Part shown: positions 11,468 through 24,144 of the stretch, in pieces | Position numbering within the stretch: the first letter of the stretch is position 1 | Layout of the letters: every line of letters starts with the position of its first letter | Source: Liolophura sinensis | Lineage: Eukaryota; Mollusca; Polyplacophora; Chitonida; Chitonidae | Length of the DNA: 64,000 bases | NCBI RefSeq assembly: GCF_032854445.1 | Contig: NC_088300.1 | Span: 69,102,984 to 69,166,983 of the forward strand | Direction of reading: 5' to 3' | Made by a program: the position numbers and the translations under genes | The notes under the pieces: generated by a model | The model's database searches: none | Seen by the model: the letters and a program-made list of their open reading frames with translations, nothing else | Told to the model about the DNA's origin: nothing

Positions 11468-14400
11468 TCATGCCAGGATGTCCACTTCAGCTTCTTCTAT
11501 TGGCTCGCAAACTGACAACGCCAAAACTTCCTCTTTGATGAACAATCCACTACGTTTTTCTTTCATCATTTGTCTGTATTCTTTTCGCTGTCTCTGCCGA
11601 ACTGCTTTGTGTTGACTTTTTCGGTCTTTAGCTTGTTTCTACAAAAGAATGGTTTGAATATCTGACTTAAATGTACATGTACTGAGTGTAAGCAACAGGT
11701 CACAAGGCCAAATTTTGTCTTAGCCCAAAGTTTGGAATCTCCATAACTAGGCCGACGAGTAGAACAGTGAAACCGTAGGATGTTCCCCAGACTGGAACTG
11801 TACTTCACATCTCATGCTCTCCATGAAGAGTTCAGGTACAAAAGCAGATAAAATTCACAAAATTTCTGGAGGAGCATAAATATTTATAATGATACAAATT
11901 CTTAATAAAAGAATCTTATTCATTTCCAAGCTTAGAAATCCAATATCATACATGTATTCTTTATTATAAACTGGCCTAAAGTTCAATACAATGACATCTG
12001 TGAAAACTGACCATGCTCGGGACCAATAAAAAATGTCAGTTTTGACAGGTGACCTGTTCATTGGGGGTCGCATGTATAGGCCTACATGTATTGTGTTTAC
12101 AAAAGCTGAGGTAGCAAATGTACAGCCAATATGACTTTATTTAACATGTGCAGGTATTTCAACCACAAATATGAATAGGCAGTCCACTTCATTTACTTTT
12201 CATAGCGATTAATTGTTCAAGCTTTTGCATTTATCACAAAAAAAACCTTATCAGCGATTCACATCTCAATCCTGCGCTGCTTTGCTGGTCTTCCAGTCAC
12301 GTTTATTGCTTTAAAGTGATGTCAGTTGTGTTGTGCTGGATTTTTAAAGTCTCTTATGTACAAGTACGATTTATTGGCTTTTCCTGGGGTTATCTCCAAA
12401 AAGATAGCAGAAACAAACCCTCATCAGCAAAAGACAACAGTGGGTCAGGGGCTTTAAGCTATTGCTTGTGGGTTTGTATTGGCTTTGTTGGCTGAAGGGG
12501 CCATGGCTTGACACGTGAACAAACCCGTATCAGCAAAATGCTACCCTGGGTCACAGGCTTTAAGCTATTGCTTGCGGGTCTAGTATTTGCCTTGTTGGCT
12601 GAAGGGGCCCTGGCTTGACACGTGCTGCATGACGCACAGACAGAGTTCCGCACAGACAAAACACACCACAGTGTCGATTTTGACAGGTTTGACCAGCACT
12701 GTTTGCACAAAACACGGCTTCAAAACGCTGCCAATGTTCAGAGTTGACAGGCTGCGCTGTATGTGTTTTAAATAGAAGAAAGAAAAAAAAAAAGGCTGCG
12801 TATAGTGGCTGATGTTGACAGTATTCCGGTACAACGAGGGTCCGGTTTTCACAAGTTTCACTGTACTTTTATTTATTTAATTACTTTAGACTACATCCCT
12901 TATACAACAGGAGCCAGCATTACGGTGGGAGAAAACTAGATAACCCATGACCACCCTCAGCTTGATGGCAGACTTTCCCACATGCAATAAGAGGAAAGTT
13001 CTTACCTTGGGGTATTTCCTCTGCGGGGAATGGGAATTGTCCGGGCAGACATCCACTGAATTTGACGGCTCAATGTGCTCCTTGATGAACTCTTGTATTT
13101 GTTTTAATTTCTCTTCTGTGATTGATTCTAAATCTGAAACGATTAAAAAAAAATACTGAAGGCCCAATAGTTACATTTACTGGTAAAGCATTACCCTTCT
13201 GTTTTGTTTTCCACATGCACATTTCCACATGTACTACTCCGTTTGACAGAACCCAACATAAAAGTAAATGAATGTAATGTAAATTGCAACACATTCTCTG
13301 ACATTTAATCCCCACCTGGAAGTTCAACTGCACTATATTCCCCGATGTATGATCCTCACACAAAGCCCAGCTCCACTATATTCCCCGATGTTGGATCCTC
13401 ACACAAAGCCCAGCTCCACTATATTCCCCGATGTTGGATCCTCACACAAAGCCCAGCTCCACTATATTCCCCGATGTATGATCCTCACACAAAGCCCAGC
13501 TCCACTATATTCCCCGATCTTGGATCCTCACACAAAGCCCAGCTCCACTATATTCCCCGATGTATGATCCTCACACAAAGCCCAGCTCCACTATATTCCC
13601 CGATGTTGGATCCTCACACAAAGCCCAGCTCCACTATATTCCCCGATGTATGATCCTCACACAAAGCCCAGCTCCACTATATTCCCCGATGTATGATCCT
13701 CACACAAAGCCCAGCTCCACTATATTCCCCGATGTTGGATCCTCACACAAAGCCCAGCTCCACTATATTCCCCGATGTTGGATCCTCACACAAAGCCCAG
13801 CTCCACTATATTCCCCGATGTTGGATCCTCACACAAAGCCCAGCTCCACTACATTCCCCGATGTTGGATCCTCACACAAAGCCCAGCTCCACTATATTCC
13901 CTGATGTTGGATCCTCACACAAAGCCCAGCTCCACTATATTCCCCGATGTTGGATCCTCACACAAAGCCCAGCTCCACTATATTCCCCGATGTTGGATCC
14001 TAACACAAAGCCCAGCTCCACTATATTCCCCGATGTTGGATCCTCACACAAAGCCCAGCTCCACTATATTCCCCGATGTTGGATCCTCACACAAAGCCCA
14101 GCTCCACTATATTCCCCGATGTTGGATCCTCACACAAAGCCCAGCTCCAGTATATTCCCCGATGTTGGATCCTCACACAAAGCCCAGCTCCACTATATTC
14201 CCCGATGTATGATCCTCACACAAAGCCCAGCTCCACTATATTCCCCGATGTTGGATCCTCACACAAAGCCCAGCTCCACTATATTCCCCGATGTTGGATC
14301 CTCACACAAAGCCCAGCTCCAGTATATTCCCCGATGTTGGATCCTCACACAAAGCCCAGCTCCACTATATTCCCCGATGTTGGATCCTCACACAAAGCCC

Positions 14401-17400
14401 AGCTCCACTATATTCCCCGATGTTGGATCCTCACACAAAGCCCAGCTCCACTATATTCCCCGATGTTGGATCCTCACACAAAGCCCAGCTCCACTATATT
14501 CCCCGATGTTGGATCCTAACACAAAGCCCAGCTCCACTATATTCCCCGATGTTGGATCCTCACACAAAGCCCAGCTCCACTATATTCCCCGATGTTGGAT
14601 CCTCACACAAAGCCCAGCTCCACTATATTCCCTGATGTTGGATCCTCACACAAAGCCCAGCTCCACTATATTCCCCGATGTTGGATCCTCACACAAAGCC
14701 CAGCTCCACTATATTCCCCGATGTTGGATCCTAACACAAAGCCCAGCTCCACTATATTCCCCGATGTTGGATCCTCACACAAAGCCCAGCTCCACTATAT
14801 TCCCCGATGTTGGATCCTCACACAAAGCCCAGCTCCACTATATTCCCCGATGTTGGATCCTCACACAAAGCCCAGCTCCAGTATATTCCCCGATGTTGGA
14901 TCCTCACACAAAGCCCAGCTCCACTATATTCCCCGATGTATGATCCTCACACAAAGCCCAGCTCCACTATATTCCCCGATGTTGGATCCTCACACAAAGC
15001 CCAGCTCCACTATATTCCCCGATGTTGGATCCTCACACAAAGCCCAGCTCCACTATATTCCCCGATGTTGGATCCTCACACAAAGCCCAGCTCCACTATA
15101 TTCCCCGATGTTGGATCCTCACACAAAGCCCAGCTCCACTATATTCCCCGATGTTGGATCCTAACACAAAGCCCAGCTCCACTATATTCCCCGATGTTGG
15201 ATCCTCACACAAAGCCCAGCTCCACTATATTCCCCGATGTTGGATCCTCACACAAAGCCCAGCTCCACTATATTCCCTGATGTTGGATCCTCACACAAAG
15301 CCCAGCTCCACTATATTCCCCGATGTTGGATCCTCACACAAAGCCCAGCTCCACTATATTCCCCGATGTTGGATCCTAACACAAAGCCCAGCTCCACTAT
15401 ATTCCCCGATGTTGGATCCTCACACAAAGCCCAGCTCCACTATATTCCCCGATGTTGGATCCTCACACAAAGCCCAGCTCCACTATATTCCCCGATGTTG
15501 GATCCTCACACAAAGCCCAGCTCCAGTATATTCCCCGATGTTGGATCCTCACACAAAGCCCAGCTCCACTATATTCCCCGATGTATGATCCTCACACAAA
15601 GCCCAGCTCCACTATATTCCCCGATGTTGGATCCTCACACAAAGCCCAGCTCCACTATATTCCCCGATGTTGGATCCTCACACAAAGCCCAGCTCCAGTA
15701 TATTCCCCGATGTTGGATCCTCACACAAAGCCCAGCTCCACTATATTCCCCGATGTTGGATCCTCACACAAAGCCCAGCTCCACTATATTCCCCGATGTT
15801 GGATCCTCACACAAAGCCCAGCTCCACTATATTCCCCGATGTTGGATCCTAACACAAAGCCCAGCTCCACTATATTCCCCGATGTTGGATCCTCACACAA
15901 AGCCCAGCTCCACTATATTCCCCGATGTTGGATCCTCACACAAAGCCCAGCTCCAGTATATTCCCCGATGTTGGATCCTCACACAAAGCCCAGCTCCACT
16001 ATATTCCCCGATGTTGGATCCTCACACAAAGCCCAGCTCCACTATATTCCCCGATGTTGGATCCTCACACAAAGCCCAGCTCCACTATATTCCCCGATGT
16101 TGGATCCTCACACAAAGCCCAGCTCCACTATATTCCCCGATGTTGGATCCTCACACAAAGCCCAGCTCCACTATATTCCCCGATGTTGGATCCTCACACA
16201 AAGCCCAGCTCCACTATATTCCCCGATGTTGGATCCTCACACAAAGCCCAGCTCCACTATATTCCCCGATGTTGGATCCTCACACGATGAACCTAGTAAT
16301 TCTGTAATTCTGAAAGTGGAGGTCAGCATTCGCTGCTTTCTGAGTCGTGTGTGTATGGTTTAAAGCCCATGGTCAACAGTCCTTATCAGGGGAGATAACA
16401 CCCAGGCTGGTGTCAAAGATGCAGAGATGATGCAAATATACATAAACAGATTTTTGAAAATATACAAAAACGTATTTCATTATCATTTCTGCAAAAGAAG
16501 GTCTCCGGAATAATTATTTTTTTAATTGTGTTCTTTAGCAACTGTAAACTATATGCAAAATACTAGCACTCTCTCCTTATCAAAGAACAATACAACAGGA
16601 CATTCAAATTGATTCAATCACCCACTGTTCAAGCCACAGAGAGTAGTTCATTTGATAGTTGTTTAATGCTACTCTCAAAGTGACAGTCATAAACCACCCT
16701 ACCTTTGGCAAGTTACTGACAAAGTTTTCTATGTGTGATGTACACATAACTTAAGCACACCATATTGGTGGAAAACACGTGGTCTTCAACAAATGTTAGA
16801 TTGTGCAGGAGATCATATACAAGCTTTGTAGACCGATTATTTTCACCAAGACCCCAAAAAGCAGTGAGAGCCGGGAATTCCCTCAGCCATGTGTGTATGG
16901 TTTAAAGCCCATGGTCAACAGTTCTGATCATAGGTAGTTATGACATACAAGTTGATGTAGCACTCTTATAGAGGCTGATCAGGGAAGACAACTCCCAGAC
17001 CAGTGTCAAAGGTGCAGAGAAGGGAAAAACACAGCTCATAATCATTTTCTTGAAAATATACAGAGACAAGTTCTTCATTAGCTTTATGCCAACGAAACAC
17101 TATCCCCTATAAATTGCACATATAAAAATATCTGCACACTCTGCTTATAAATGGTATACCACAACTGTTGTATCTGTCAGTATGGTTTATACCACAAGTG
17201 TTGTATCTGTCAGCATGGTTAATACCACAAGTGTTGTATCTGTCAGTATGGTTTATACCACAAGTGTTGTATCCAGCAATATGGTTTATACCACCTTAGA
17301 CTATGTAAAGTGTTGTATTTCTCAGAAGAGCTTATACCACAAGTGTTGCATCAGTCAGTAAGTTTTACACCACTACTGTTGTATATCAGTAAGGTTTACA

Positions 17401-20400
17401 CGCAAACAATTGTATCTATCAGTAAGGTTTACACCACAAATGTTGTATCTATCAGTAAAGTTTATACCACAACTGTTGTATTTATCAGTAAGGTTTACAC
17501 CACAACAATTGTATCTATCAGTAAGGATACCACAACTGTTGTATCTGTCAGTAAGGTTTATACCACAACTGTTGTATCTGTCAGTAAGGTTTATACCACA
17601 ACTGTTGTATCTATCAGTAAGGTTTATACCACAACTGTTGTATCTGTCAGTAGGGTTTATACCACAACTGTTGTATCTGTCAGTAAGGTTTATACCACAA
17701 ATGATGTATCTATCAGTAACATTTACACCACAAATGTTGTATCTATCAGTACTGTTTATACCACAACTGTTGTATCTGTCAGTAAGGTTTATACCACAAC
17801 TGTTGTATCTATCAGTAAGGTTTATACCACAACTGTTGTATCTGTCAGTAAGGTTTATACCACAACTGTTGTATCTGTCAGTAAGGTTTATTTCACAAAT
17901 GCAGTATCTATCAGTAAGATTTACACCACAAATGTTGTATCTATCAGTACTGTTTATACCACAACTGTTGTATCTGTCAGTAAGGATAATACCACAACTG
18001 TTGTATCTGTCAGTAAGGTTTATACCACAAATGCAGTATCTATCAGTAAGGTTTACACCACAACTGTTGTATCTGTCAGTAAGGTTTATACCAGTGAAGG
18101 CTCTTCAGGCCTGTCACTGGCAGTTAAGACTCACTAGTTTATGTTGCACGAAGGCTGTCACAGCTGAACAGTTATCTACAGTGCTGTGGAAAAGCAAACC
18201 CGTCGTGCTAAGAATTTGCAAACTACTGTTTTTCTGGCATGATCCTGAATCCACATACCTATCACAAATTCCTTATCTGTTGGGGAGACGTCGGCTGAGG
18301 GGCTGATCATTTTGATCACCTCTAACTGTTCTCGCAAGCCCAGCTCGTTGCTGATCACACGGCTTAGCTCCTCCACCACCTCAACCTGCTCTTCACAGCT
18401 CATCTTACTCCTGCAACACAAAAATCTACAATTTTCACACCCATTGTAAAATTATTCACAACATTTTCTGGCATACAGGTGAAGATGATGAAAATTACAG
18501 CTTTCTATAAACGATGAAAGATAAAAAAAGGATTCCTCTGAGGGACTGACATGGATAAAACTCAGCTCAATACAGGAGCTACATTTTGATACACTACCCT
18601 TAACATTCAGCTCAGTGACAATGAAAACATAATTATAACAAAGTCATCTACTTTAACAGGAACTGGATCCTGACACTTAGGGTGTGACCCACTTTTCTGA
18701 AAAATATTAACACAGACTAAGGAAATAAATCATCTACTGCTTGTAAATTACAGTATTTAACCCAAGATTGGCATTTCTCAAGTGCCTCCGGATTCTGAGT
18801 ATCCATCCACCTTACAGGGCCACATAATGAGCCTTACAGGGCCACATAATGAGCCTTACAGGGCCACATAATGAGCTTTTTTATGAAGTATGATTAGTTT
18901 CTTAATAGAAAAATCTTAGGGTTTGCATCAAAAGCATCATTTTTTGCCCTTAGGGGCTTCTGAAGGTATAGTTTTACATAACAAACTTTACAGTAAATGT
19001 ACAATATGTAAAATCCTTCAAATTAGGTGCTGCATAAGTATGCCATGAAGACATTTTCTGTACAAGCAGAAGTTCTGTGACTGCATATCGCATGAAGAGC
19101 CACAACGTTTCTTGTGCTACTGTTAATGTAGCACTTCTACAAACCATACAAAAACCAGCATTGTCTGGCCTACTTGAAGTGCTTATTTGGGTTTGAGCAT
19201 TGCCTTCAACATTATCACAATCTCAATGCTAATATTTTTGACATTTTTCTAATGCTGCCTAACTAGTGATGGAATTATTTCCTTATACCGGGAGTGATGC
19301 ACGACCAGGATTGCCAAAATTATATCTGACCCAACAGGACTTGAGGCTGGACAGCCATATATCTTTGTTTTGTTTTGTTTTTTTTAACCAAAACCTAAGT
19401 TCATTTTGGGGGAATCAACCAGGAAATAGTCAAAATCAAGTATCACAAAGCAGCTGCTCTAAGTGATGTATTCATGTATAACATCAAAAGGGTTTCTGAG
19501 ATTCCAGGATTCCAACTTTAGTGATGTGAAAAACTCCTGTCCACTTGACCAAGAGGTACATGAAGCAGAAATCCAAAAATCTGGTAGAAATCCAAAACGT
19601 TATTTTTGAAAATTATTTATGTGCCTTCCTTCCTTTCTTTGTTTAACAGGAATCCAAGCCGGTTTTGTGAGCCATAATTTTATGGGAAGCTTGATGGTAA
19701 TTTGATTCCCGTCTAACTCTAAATCCTGTTTTATCACCTGAAAAGGAAAACTATAATCACCCAATCATTACAGAGTGGAAAAAGGAATTTTAATGCAGGG
19801 GATGATTTGCCTGAACCTACCATTGCTTGGACACACGGTGTTGTTGGGCATAGGATTTGTGTGAGGGTAAGAACCTGTCCTCTGAGGAGGAGGAGGTTGA
19901 GGAGGAAGACTCTTCTGCATCGTGCACCTCTTCTGTGTTACCCAGGTGACTCCAGCCTGAGTCAGGCCATTCCAACCCACCTGCCAAAGCCAAAGATTTG
20001 TTTGACTGATGTGATTTTGTGTAACGCCAGCCTCAAGAAGTTCTCACTTATACCAATAAAGTAAAAACAAATACAATACTTTTTAACTCTCGCATCATGA
20101 ATAATAAAGTATTATGTGATGGTATTTTTATTCATCACAAACTACTTTTTTCTGAAATCTATTCGTGTAATATCATATTGATACATTACCTTGATACTTA
20201 TAATGGCCAATCTGATATTTAACATGTATTACGGAGAAAAATAATCATGACATAATGGAAAGAGTCATTAAGGCAAAAATGCAGTCAAATTAACCACCTT
20301 TGGAAATCTCAATGATGCAACGCATCAACATGACAGACACAAATCACTGGTTGAAGAAATATTTCGCGATTAACAATTTTATTTAAAGATTTTAGCTGTT

Positions 20401-23303
20401 TTCCACTAAAACCAAATGAAAAAGTTTCACACTGCTCTTTTCATTTTGCATAATTTCCACACAAGCTGATGGATAGGACACACAAAGTTCTGAGAGATGC
20501 AAATGGCAAATTACAGAAATTTTTCAGTTCTTTGAATAGGAAGGCAACTCCAGATGGATGGCAGCACTTGCTCTCCGTACACGCATATGTAGACGGAAAA
20601 AATATGTTTAACCGATCAACATGGAAGAAACTGCACTTCTTAGATGTAGATGTATCAACTAAATCAACATTTCATTCATGACTTAAGCTACCCATTTTGC
20701 TGGTTTCTGAGAGTTCTATTGGTTTTAGAAAAGGTGTTTTGCAGTTTAAAAGATATGTGATATCTTAAAAGAAAATTTCAAAAAAATGTAAGTCTAAACA
20801 CCCAAGTAATACTTTATGAGCGAATGCAGGGCAACCGAAAATTCGTAAGCCATGTTCACACAGTCAGATGTGTTGAATGCTCATGTCAAATAGCATTCAA
20901 CACATCAGAATTTGTTCTCTTATTCTGGGAATGTTAAGCTAAAAATTCAGCCTGTTGTGCACTCACTTGGCACGTCGCCGAGCTCAAGCAGACTGTGTAA
21001 TGAGGTGGTCAGATACTCCTGATCTGAGGTGTTGCAGCTGAACAGAAGCTCCTCCAAGTTACTCTCTATGTCCAGGTACGGCTCGTCGCTACATTCCGAG
21101 CTGGCCACACTCGCTCCCCGTGAGTCAACCTCCAGGCTCATAGGGCTCAGGTCATTCAAACTGTTATGCTGCTGACGTACCCTGAGCAAAAAAAGTTTTC
21201 ATTCACTTATCCAACTGACGCTTGCATTATCTTTTTAAGCAGAAGGTTACCCTGGAAAAGAGGTCAGCCAGTCTCGCGCTTCCTGCAAGATTCAAGAGCA
21301 TTTCACTTAAAATATGATGGCTGTCAGGTACAGGCCATACTATAAATATGTCCATTGATGGTAACCAGACTGACCCTCCAAAAAAGGGCACTTCTCTACA
21401 ATTTCTTACTGGAATCTTGAGGCAATTTCTTTTTGTTTTTTTTTTACACGTTCTCAATGATAATTTTTTTTTCCCATTTTTTTTTCCACAATAAAAACAA
21501 AAAGTTCACTTCCAACATTCTATTTCAACCCAATTTTTTGACAGAAGAATGCATTAAATAGAGCATGGTCTTGTATGTTAAAGATCAATGTATCTTAGCA
21601 GATACAGGCCACATCTCAAAATAAAGCCACACCTGAGGCAGTGAACTGAAGCTCAACCAACATTCTCTCTGAAACATTTGAATACAGTGGATGAGGACGC
21701 AGACCCAGAGAAAGGATACTACTGCACATTAAAAGACTAACCTCCAAACAAAAGGCTTCAAACAAGCCAGTGAAATTTAAACTTTCAAACATGCAACCTT
21801 ATTTGCTTAGAAACCACGGTGCACACATCTATCAAAGCAGGAGACTTAAAAAAAAAAAAGCACACTTCAAGGCACCTGTGTCCAGAGTTATTGGTTATAC
21901 AAAGGGTTGTTTTATTTTCAGGACTATTTCCTGGACTGTATCATGAGTATAATTGCTCTACTCTGAAGCCATGTTGTTGGAGTCATGTGACCAAACCTGT
22001 CAGAGTAAACATGGGAGATTACATATTTAAAAATGGTTTCCTAGGTCAAGTATTTCCTAGGTCAAGTAGTCAAATGGTCATGTTTTTCTTTTTTCAAGTT
22101 CTAGAGATAGGCAAGATATTTAACTAAATCATGACATATTGTATATTTCTGGACAGCTCGAAACATGTTTTTTTTAATCTGTTGCTGGGATAAACGTCAG
22201 CAGTTTCTGTGTTAAATTTAGATGTTTAGCCGATAACTCTCCAAGCCGGCAGGTCAATCATACCTGTCTTTCCTGCAAAGTTTTGTAAAGTACTGGTCAA
22301 CAACACTATATATTACTAGTGTATTGCAGTAATGGTCGCTAACGAGATGGCAAAAAGTGACCTTTTCCTCCATACTTTAACACTGGGAGGCCGTTTTGTT
22401 TTAGACATGAAAGGGTGGTCACGTGACATCCAACTTCCGACCCGTCTTACAGAATACAAAGTATACTACAACTAAAGCGTACGATGTCCAGTTTACCTTT
22501 CTATTTCTGACTCTAGAGTGGCAAGGTCTAGATCCATGCCTTGGAGTGACGAATCCTGGGACACATTCCTGAAATAATCACCAGCCTCCTTCATCAAGCT
22601 GTCAGTATACCATGGACTGTAACAGCAAATAAAAGTGCTTGAAATGATTATTCCCACATTGATACAGATTTCACACAACTCTGGAATTGCAATCAGCGTA
22701 AAGGTTTTGGAATAATATTCCACATTATTCAAATAGTCTAAATCGTCCAACTACACTTGGCCTGCAGCCTGACCCCTAAACTTTAACATGGATTTTCTTC
22801 CAACCGATGCATGAGCGCACACTTACTTCATCATGCATGTGAACGGCTGTGGTAAAGATTAGGTAGGTGACACGTGGTAGAATGATGCCAGTGCTGAAGA
22901 ATCTCCTTTTCACCAAGAACATATGAGAAGTGGGTCTGCTACCAATAAAAGCATCAAGATCAACCTAGTCCTTACAACTCCCATGTAAGCTAGCTGCACC
23001 TGTGATGCATGCCCTCGGTAGTTGTTGTTGTTGCAGTAACAACGTGGTAGAACAAATGCTTACTTTCGCCGTCTCGGAGTTCCGGTTTTATCAGCCGGTA
23101 GAAACACCGCACCTCGCTAATGTACCTTTGAACTGTCATGGATACAATGCAATGTTGTCTGACAAACATGTCACTTACGCTGAATTTATTTACTTTCAGT
23201 TTATTTAGCAGGAAAAGAAACAAACATTGTGCAACTTAACGCAGGCGAAACTACGCCTTCGCAACAAGTACCTGCTGGCTAGAACACCGCTGTCCGCTAT
23301 CAT
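11468..23303 (-). CDS. FAM199X: FAM199X orthologue, complete, 7 coding exons, 325 aa
   Basis: Coding exons in transcript order: 23303-23272, 22616-22497, 21181-20967, 19980-19821, 18410-18259, 13133-13006, 11638-11468. All introns are GT-AG and every junction phase agrees, giving 326 codons including TGA. The start ATG at 23303 is the only one whose short exon (ending AG before gtacttg) fits exon 2. Recognition rests on three blocks that match the animal family FAM199X in order: GASVASSECS (residues 73-82); a block starting W-S-x-M and EEQVE and running through GLREQLEVIKM and SPTDKEFVIDL to EEKLKQIQEFIKEH (about 176-246); and a basic C-terminus with KEKRSGLFIKEEVLAL (about 298-311). A Ser/Glu-rich acidic linker occupies about 135-160. 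It is shorter than the vertebrate protein (about 388 aa in my memory) because the Ser-rich linker before the last block is missing. The function of the family is unknown. Intron 5 (5.1 kb) is filled mainly by tandem arrays. Confidence 0.9.
12413..12626 (+). repeat. tandem duplication, two units of about 107 bp
   Basis: Two adjacent copies (12413-12520 and 12521-12626) share AACAAACCC, CATCAGCAAAA, GGCTTTAAGCTATTGCTTG, GTTGGCTGAAGGGGCC and GGCTTGACACGTG, with scattered differences. They lie in intron 6 of FAM199X. Confidence 0.75.
12866..12990 (-). mobile_element. degenerate SINE-A copy next to a FAM199X splice donor
   Basis: Reverse-orientation body: CTTATACAACAGGAGCCAGC, ATTACGGTGGGAG, ACCCATGACCACC, GATGGCAGACTTTCCCACAT. 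Its 5' side stops about 15 bases from the donor of FAM199X exon 6 (gtaag at 13005-13001). Confidence 0.7.
13331..16285 (+). repeat. 43-bp satellite array, about 69 units, with higher-order repeats
   Basis: Near-identical 43-bp units (TTGGATCCTCACACAAAGCC, CAGCTCCACTATATTCCCCG, ATG) run head to tail. Diagnostic variants are TATGATCC for TTGGATCC, CCTAACAC for CCTCACAC, CCAGTATA for CCACTATA, and CCCTGATG for CCCCGATG. 43 is coprime with 3, so all three forward frames cycle through the same 43-residue peptide and stay open for up to 416 codons. This is a property of the period and not evidence of coding. The array lies wholly inside intron 5 of FAM199X. Confidence 0.97.
16345..17110 (+). repeat. 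direct duplication, two copies about 540 bp apart
   Basis: The segment starting GTGTGTATGGTTTAAAGCCC-ATGGTCAACAGT occurs at about 16349 and again at about 16891. Each is followed by TCAGGG...GA, CCAG...GTGTCAAAG and TGCAGAGA blocks, and then by TTGAAAATATACA. Divergence is moderate, and the second copy has an insertion of about 60 bp. It lies between the two satellite arrays. Confidence 0.65.
17150..18093 (+). repeat. 33-bp minisatellite, about 28 units
   Basis: Units have consensus GGTTTATACCACAACTGTTG followed by TATCTGTCAGTAA. The first 250 bases are more diverged. The period is a multiple of three, so two long ORFs (275 and 298 codons) encode 11-residue repeats such as VYTTTVVSVSK. I treat them as by-products because the array lies in FAM199X intron 5, on the opposite strand, ending 166 bp from exon 5. 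Confidence 0.93.
18815..18876 (+). repeat. 21-bp repeat, three copies
   Basis: Three consecutive copies of CTTACAGGGCCACATAATGA-G in FAM199X intron 4. Confidence 0.85.
22325..22462 (+). mobile_element. MITE-like repeat, half copy
   Basis: Sequence from TACTGGTC... through TGGCAAAAAGTGACCTTTTCC and GGGTGGTCACGTGACATCCA to ACCCGTCTTACAGAAT. It is a direct homologue of 24370-24497, and lies just downstream of FAM199X exon 2 in the transcript. Confidence 0.6.
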
Positions 23304-24140
23304 TCTCTTCCCTCTATCTTGGATGACGAAATTTTTGGCCTGTTAAACAACTCCAGTTTACCAAACTTCGCAAATACCATAAGAACAGATATCAAAGCAA
23401 GAGGGTTTTCTGTAGGAGAGTCAGTTTCTCTTTCTTCCCACACACAAGTATTCCAACGTGGATATTCACAATGCTGTTTGATGACGTCATCAACAGCCGA
23501 CAGTTCAGTGAAAGAGGCGATTTTATTGGCCCACAGCAAACGCATGCGAATACGAAACTAACGCAGGTTCTCCAGTCTGCTCTTATTCGATCACTTCGAT
23601 TTTCATACTATCGTTTCAACCGAAAATACATTTAAAAACTGTCTGCCTTACATAATTTTGTCAAAAGGTCTACGACCTGTAAAAGAAAAAGGGTGTTTAT
23701 TATGAACCGGAAATGAATTATTTCAGTTAACCAATCGCATACCGCGTAACTAAATTTCCCGCGAAATATATTTATTTACATTCCTTCACTGTTTCTTCAC
23801 CACAAGTACTTGCTTAATATGAAATAAGCAAAATCTTAACTGCGAACACAGTTGCTTACTCTGGTTAGCTATGTAATAGCTCGGAAGAGCCCGCCTGTTT
23901 CTAGACACCAACTTGTTAATATTGTAGGCCTGCTTTGTATTTTACCGGTTGATTCGACGGCCTGAACTGTGATTTATCTAAACAGAGAGCTTTAAGAAAG
24001 GCGAACCTCGCCAGAAGTACAATTCACAACGAAAATAGTTGCAAATATGTAACCCTGATTCGAGTAAAGAGCCAAGCACGAGAGGTGCCAAAGGACACTT
24101 TGGCGCTATTTCTTAAAGAAAAGGGAACGCCTGCATAGAT
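23304..24140. promoter_or_regulatory. FAM199X 5' flank and presumed promoter region
   Basis: Sequence upstream of the FAM199X start codon. It should hold the 5' UTR and promoter, inferred from position only. It contains two TGACGTCAT-like sites (near 23480) and short opposing ORFs of about 80 codons at 23300-23561 that I do not consider genes. Confidence 0.35.
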
Positions 24141-24144
24141 CCAG

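Noticed and set aside
13331-16285. CRISPR-like array
   Set aside because: Units are contiguous without unique spacers and the genome is eukaryotic.
13345-16363. Long plus-strand ORFs (up to 416 codons) encoding a 43-residue repeat protein
   Set aside because: The 43-bp period is coprime with 3, so a stop-free unit is open in every forward frame with the same cyclic peptide. The array is inside a FAM199X intron and has no start, splice or codon bias support.
17310-18306. 275- and 298-codon ORFs with VYTTTVVSVSK-type repeats
   Set aside because: Produced by a 33-bp minisatellite in an intron of the opposite-strand FAM199X gene. Two overlapping frames are equally open.
11468-23303. FAM199X exons hidden in the 43-bp array
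   Set aside because: Exon 5 (ending at 18259) joins exon 6 (starting at 13133) in phase and the family motif continues directly across that junction, so nothing is missing there.
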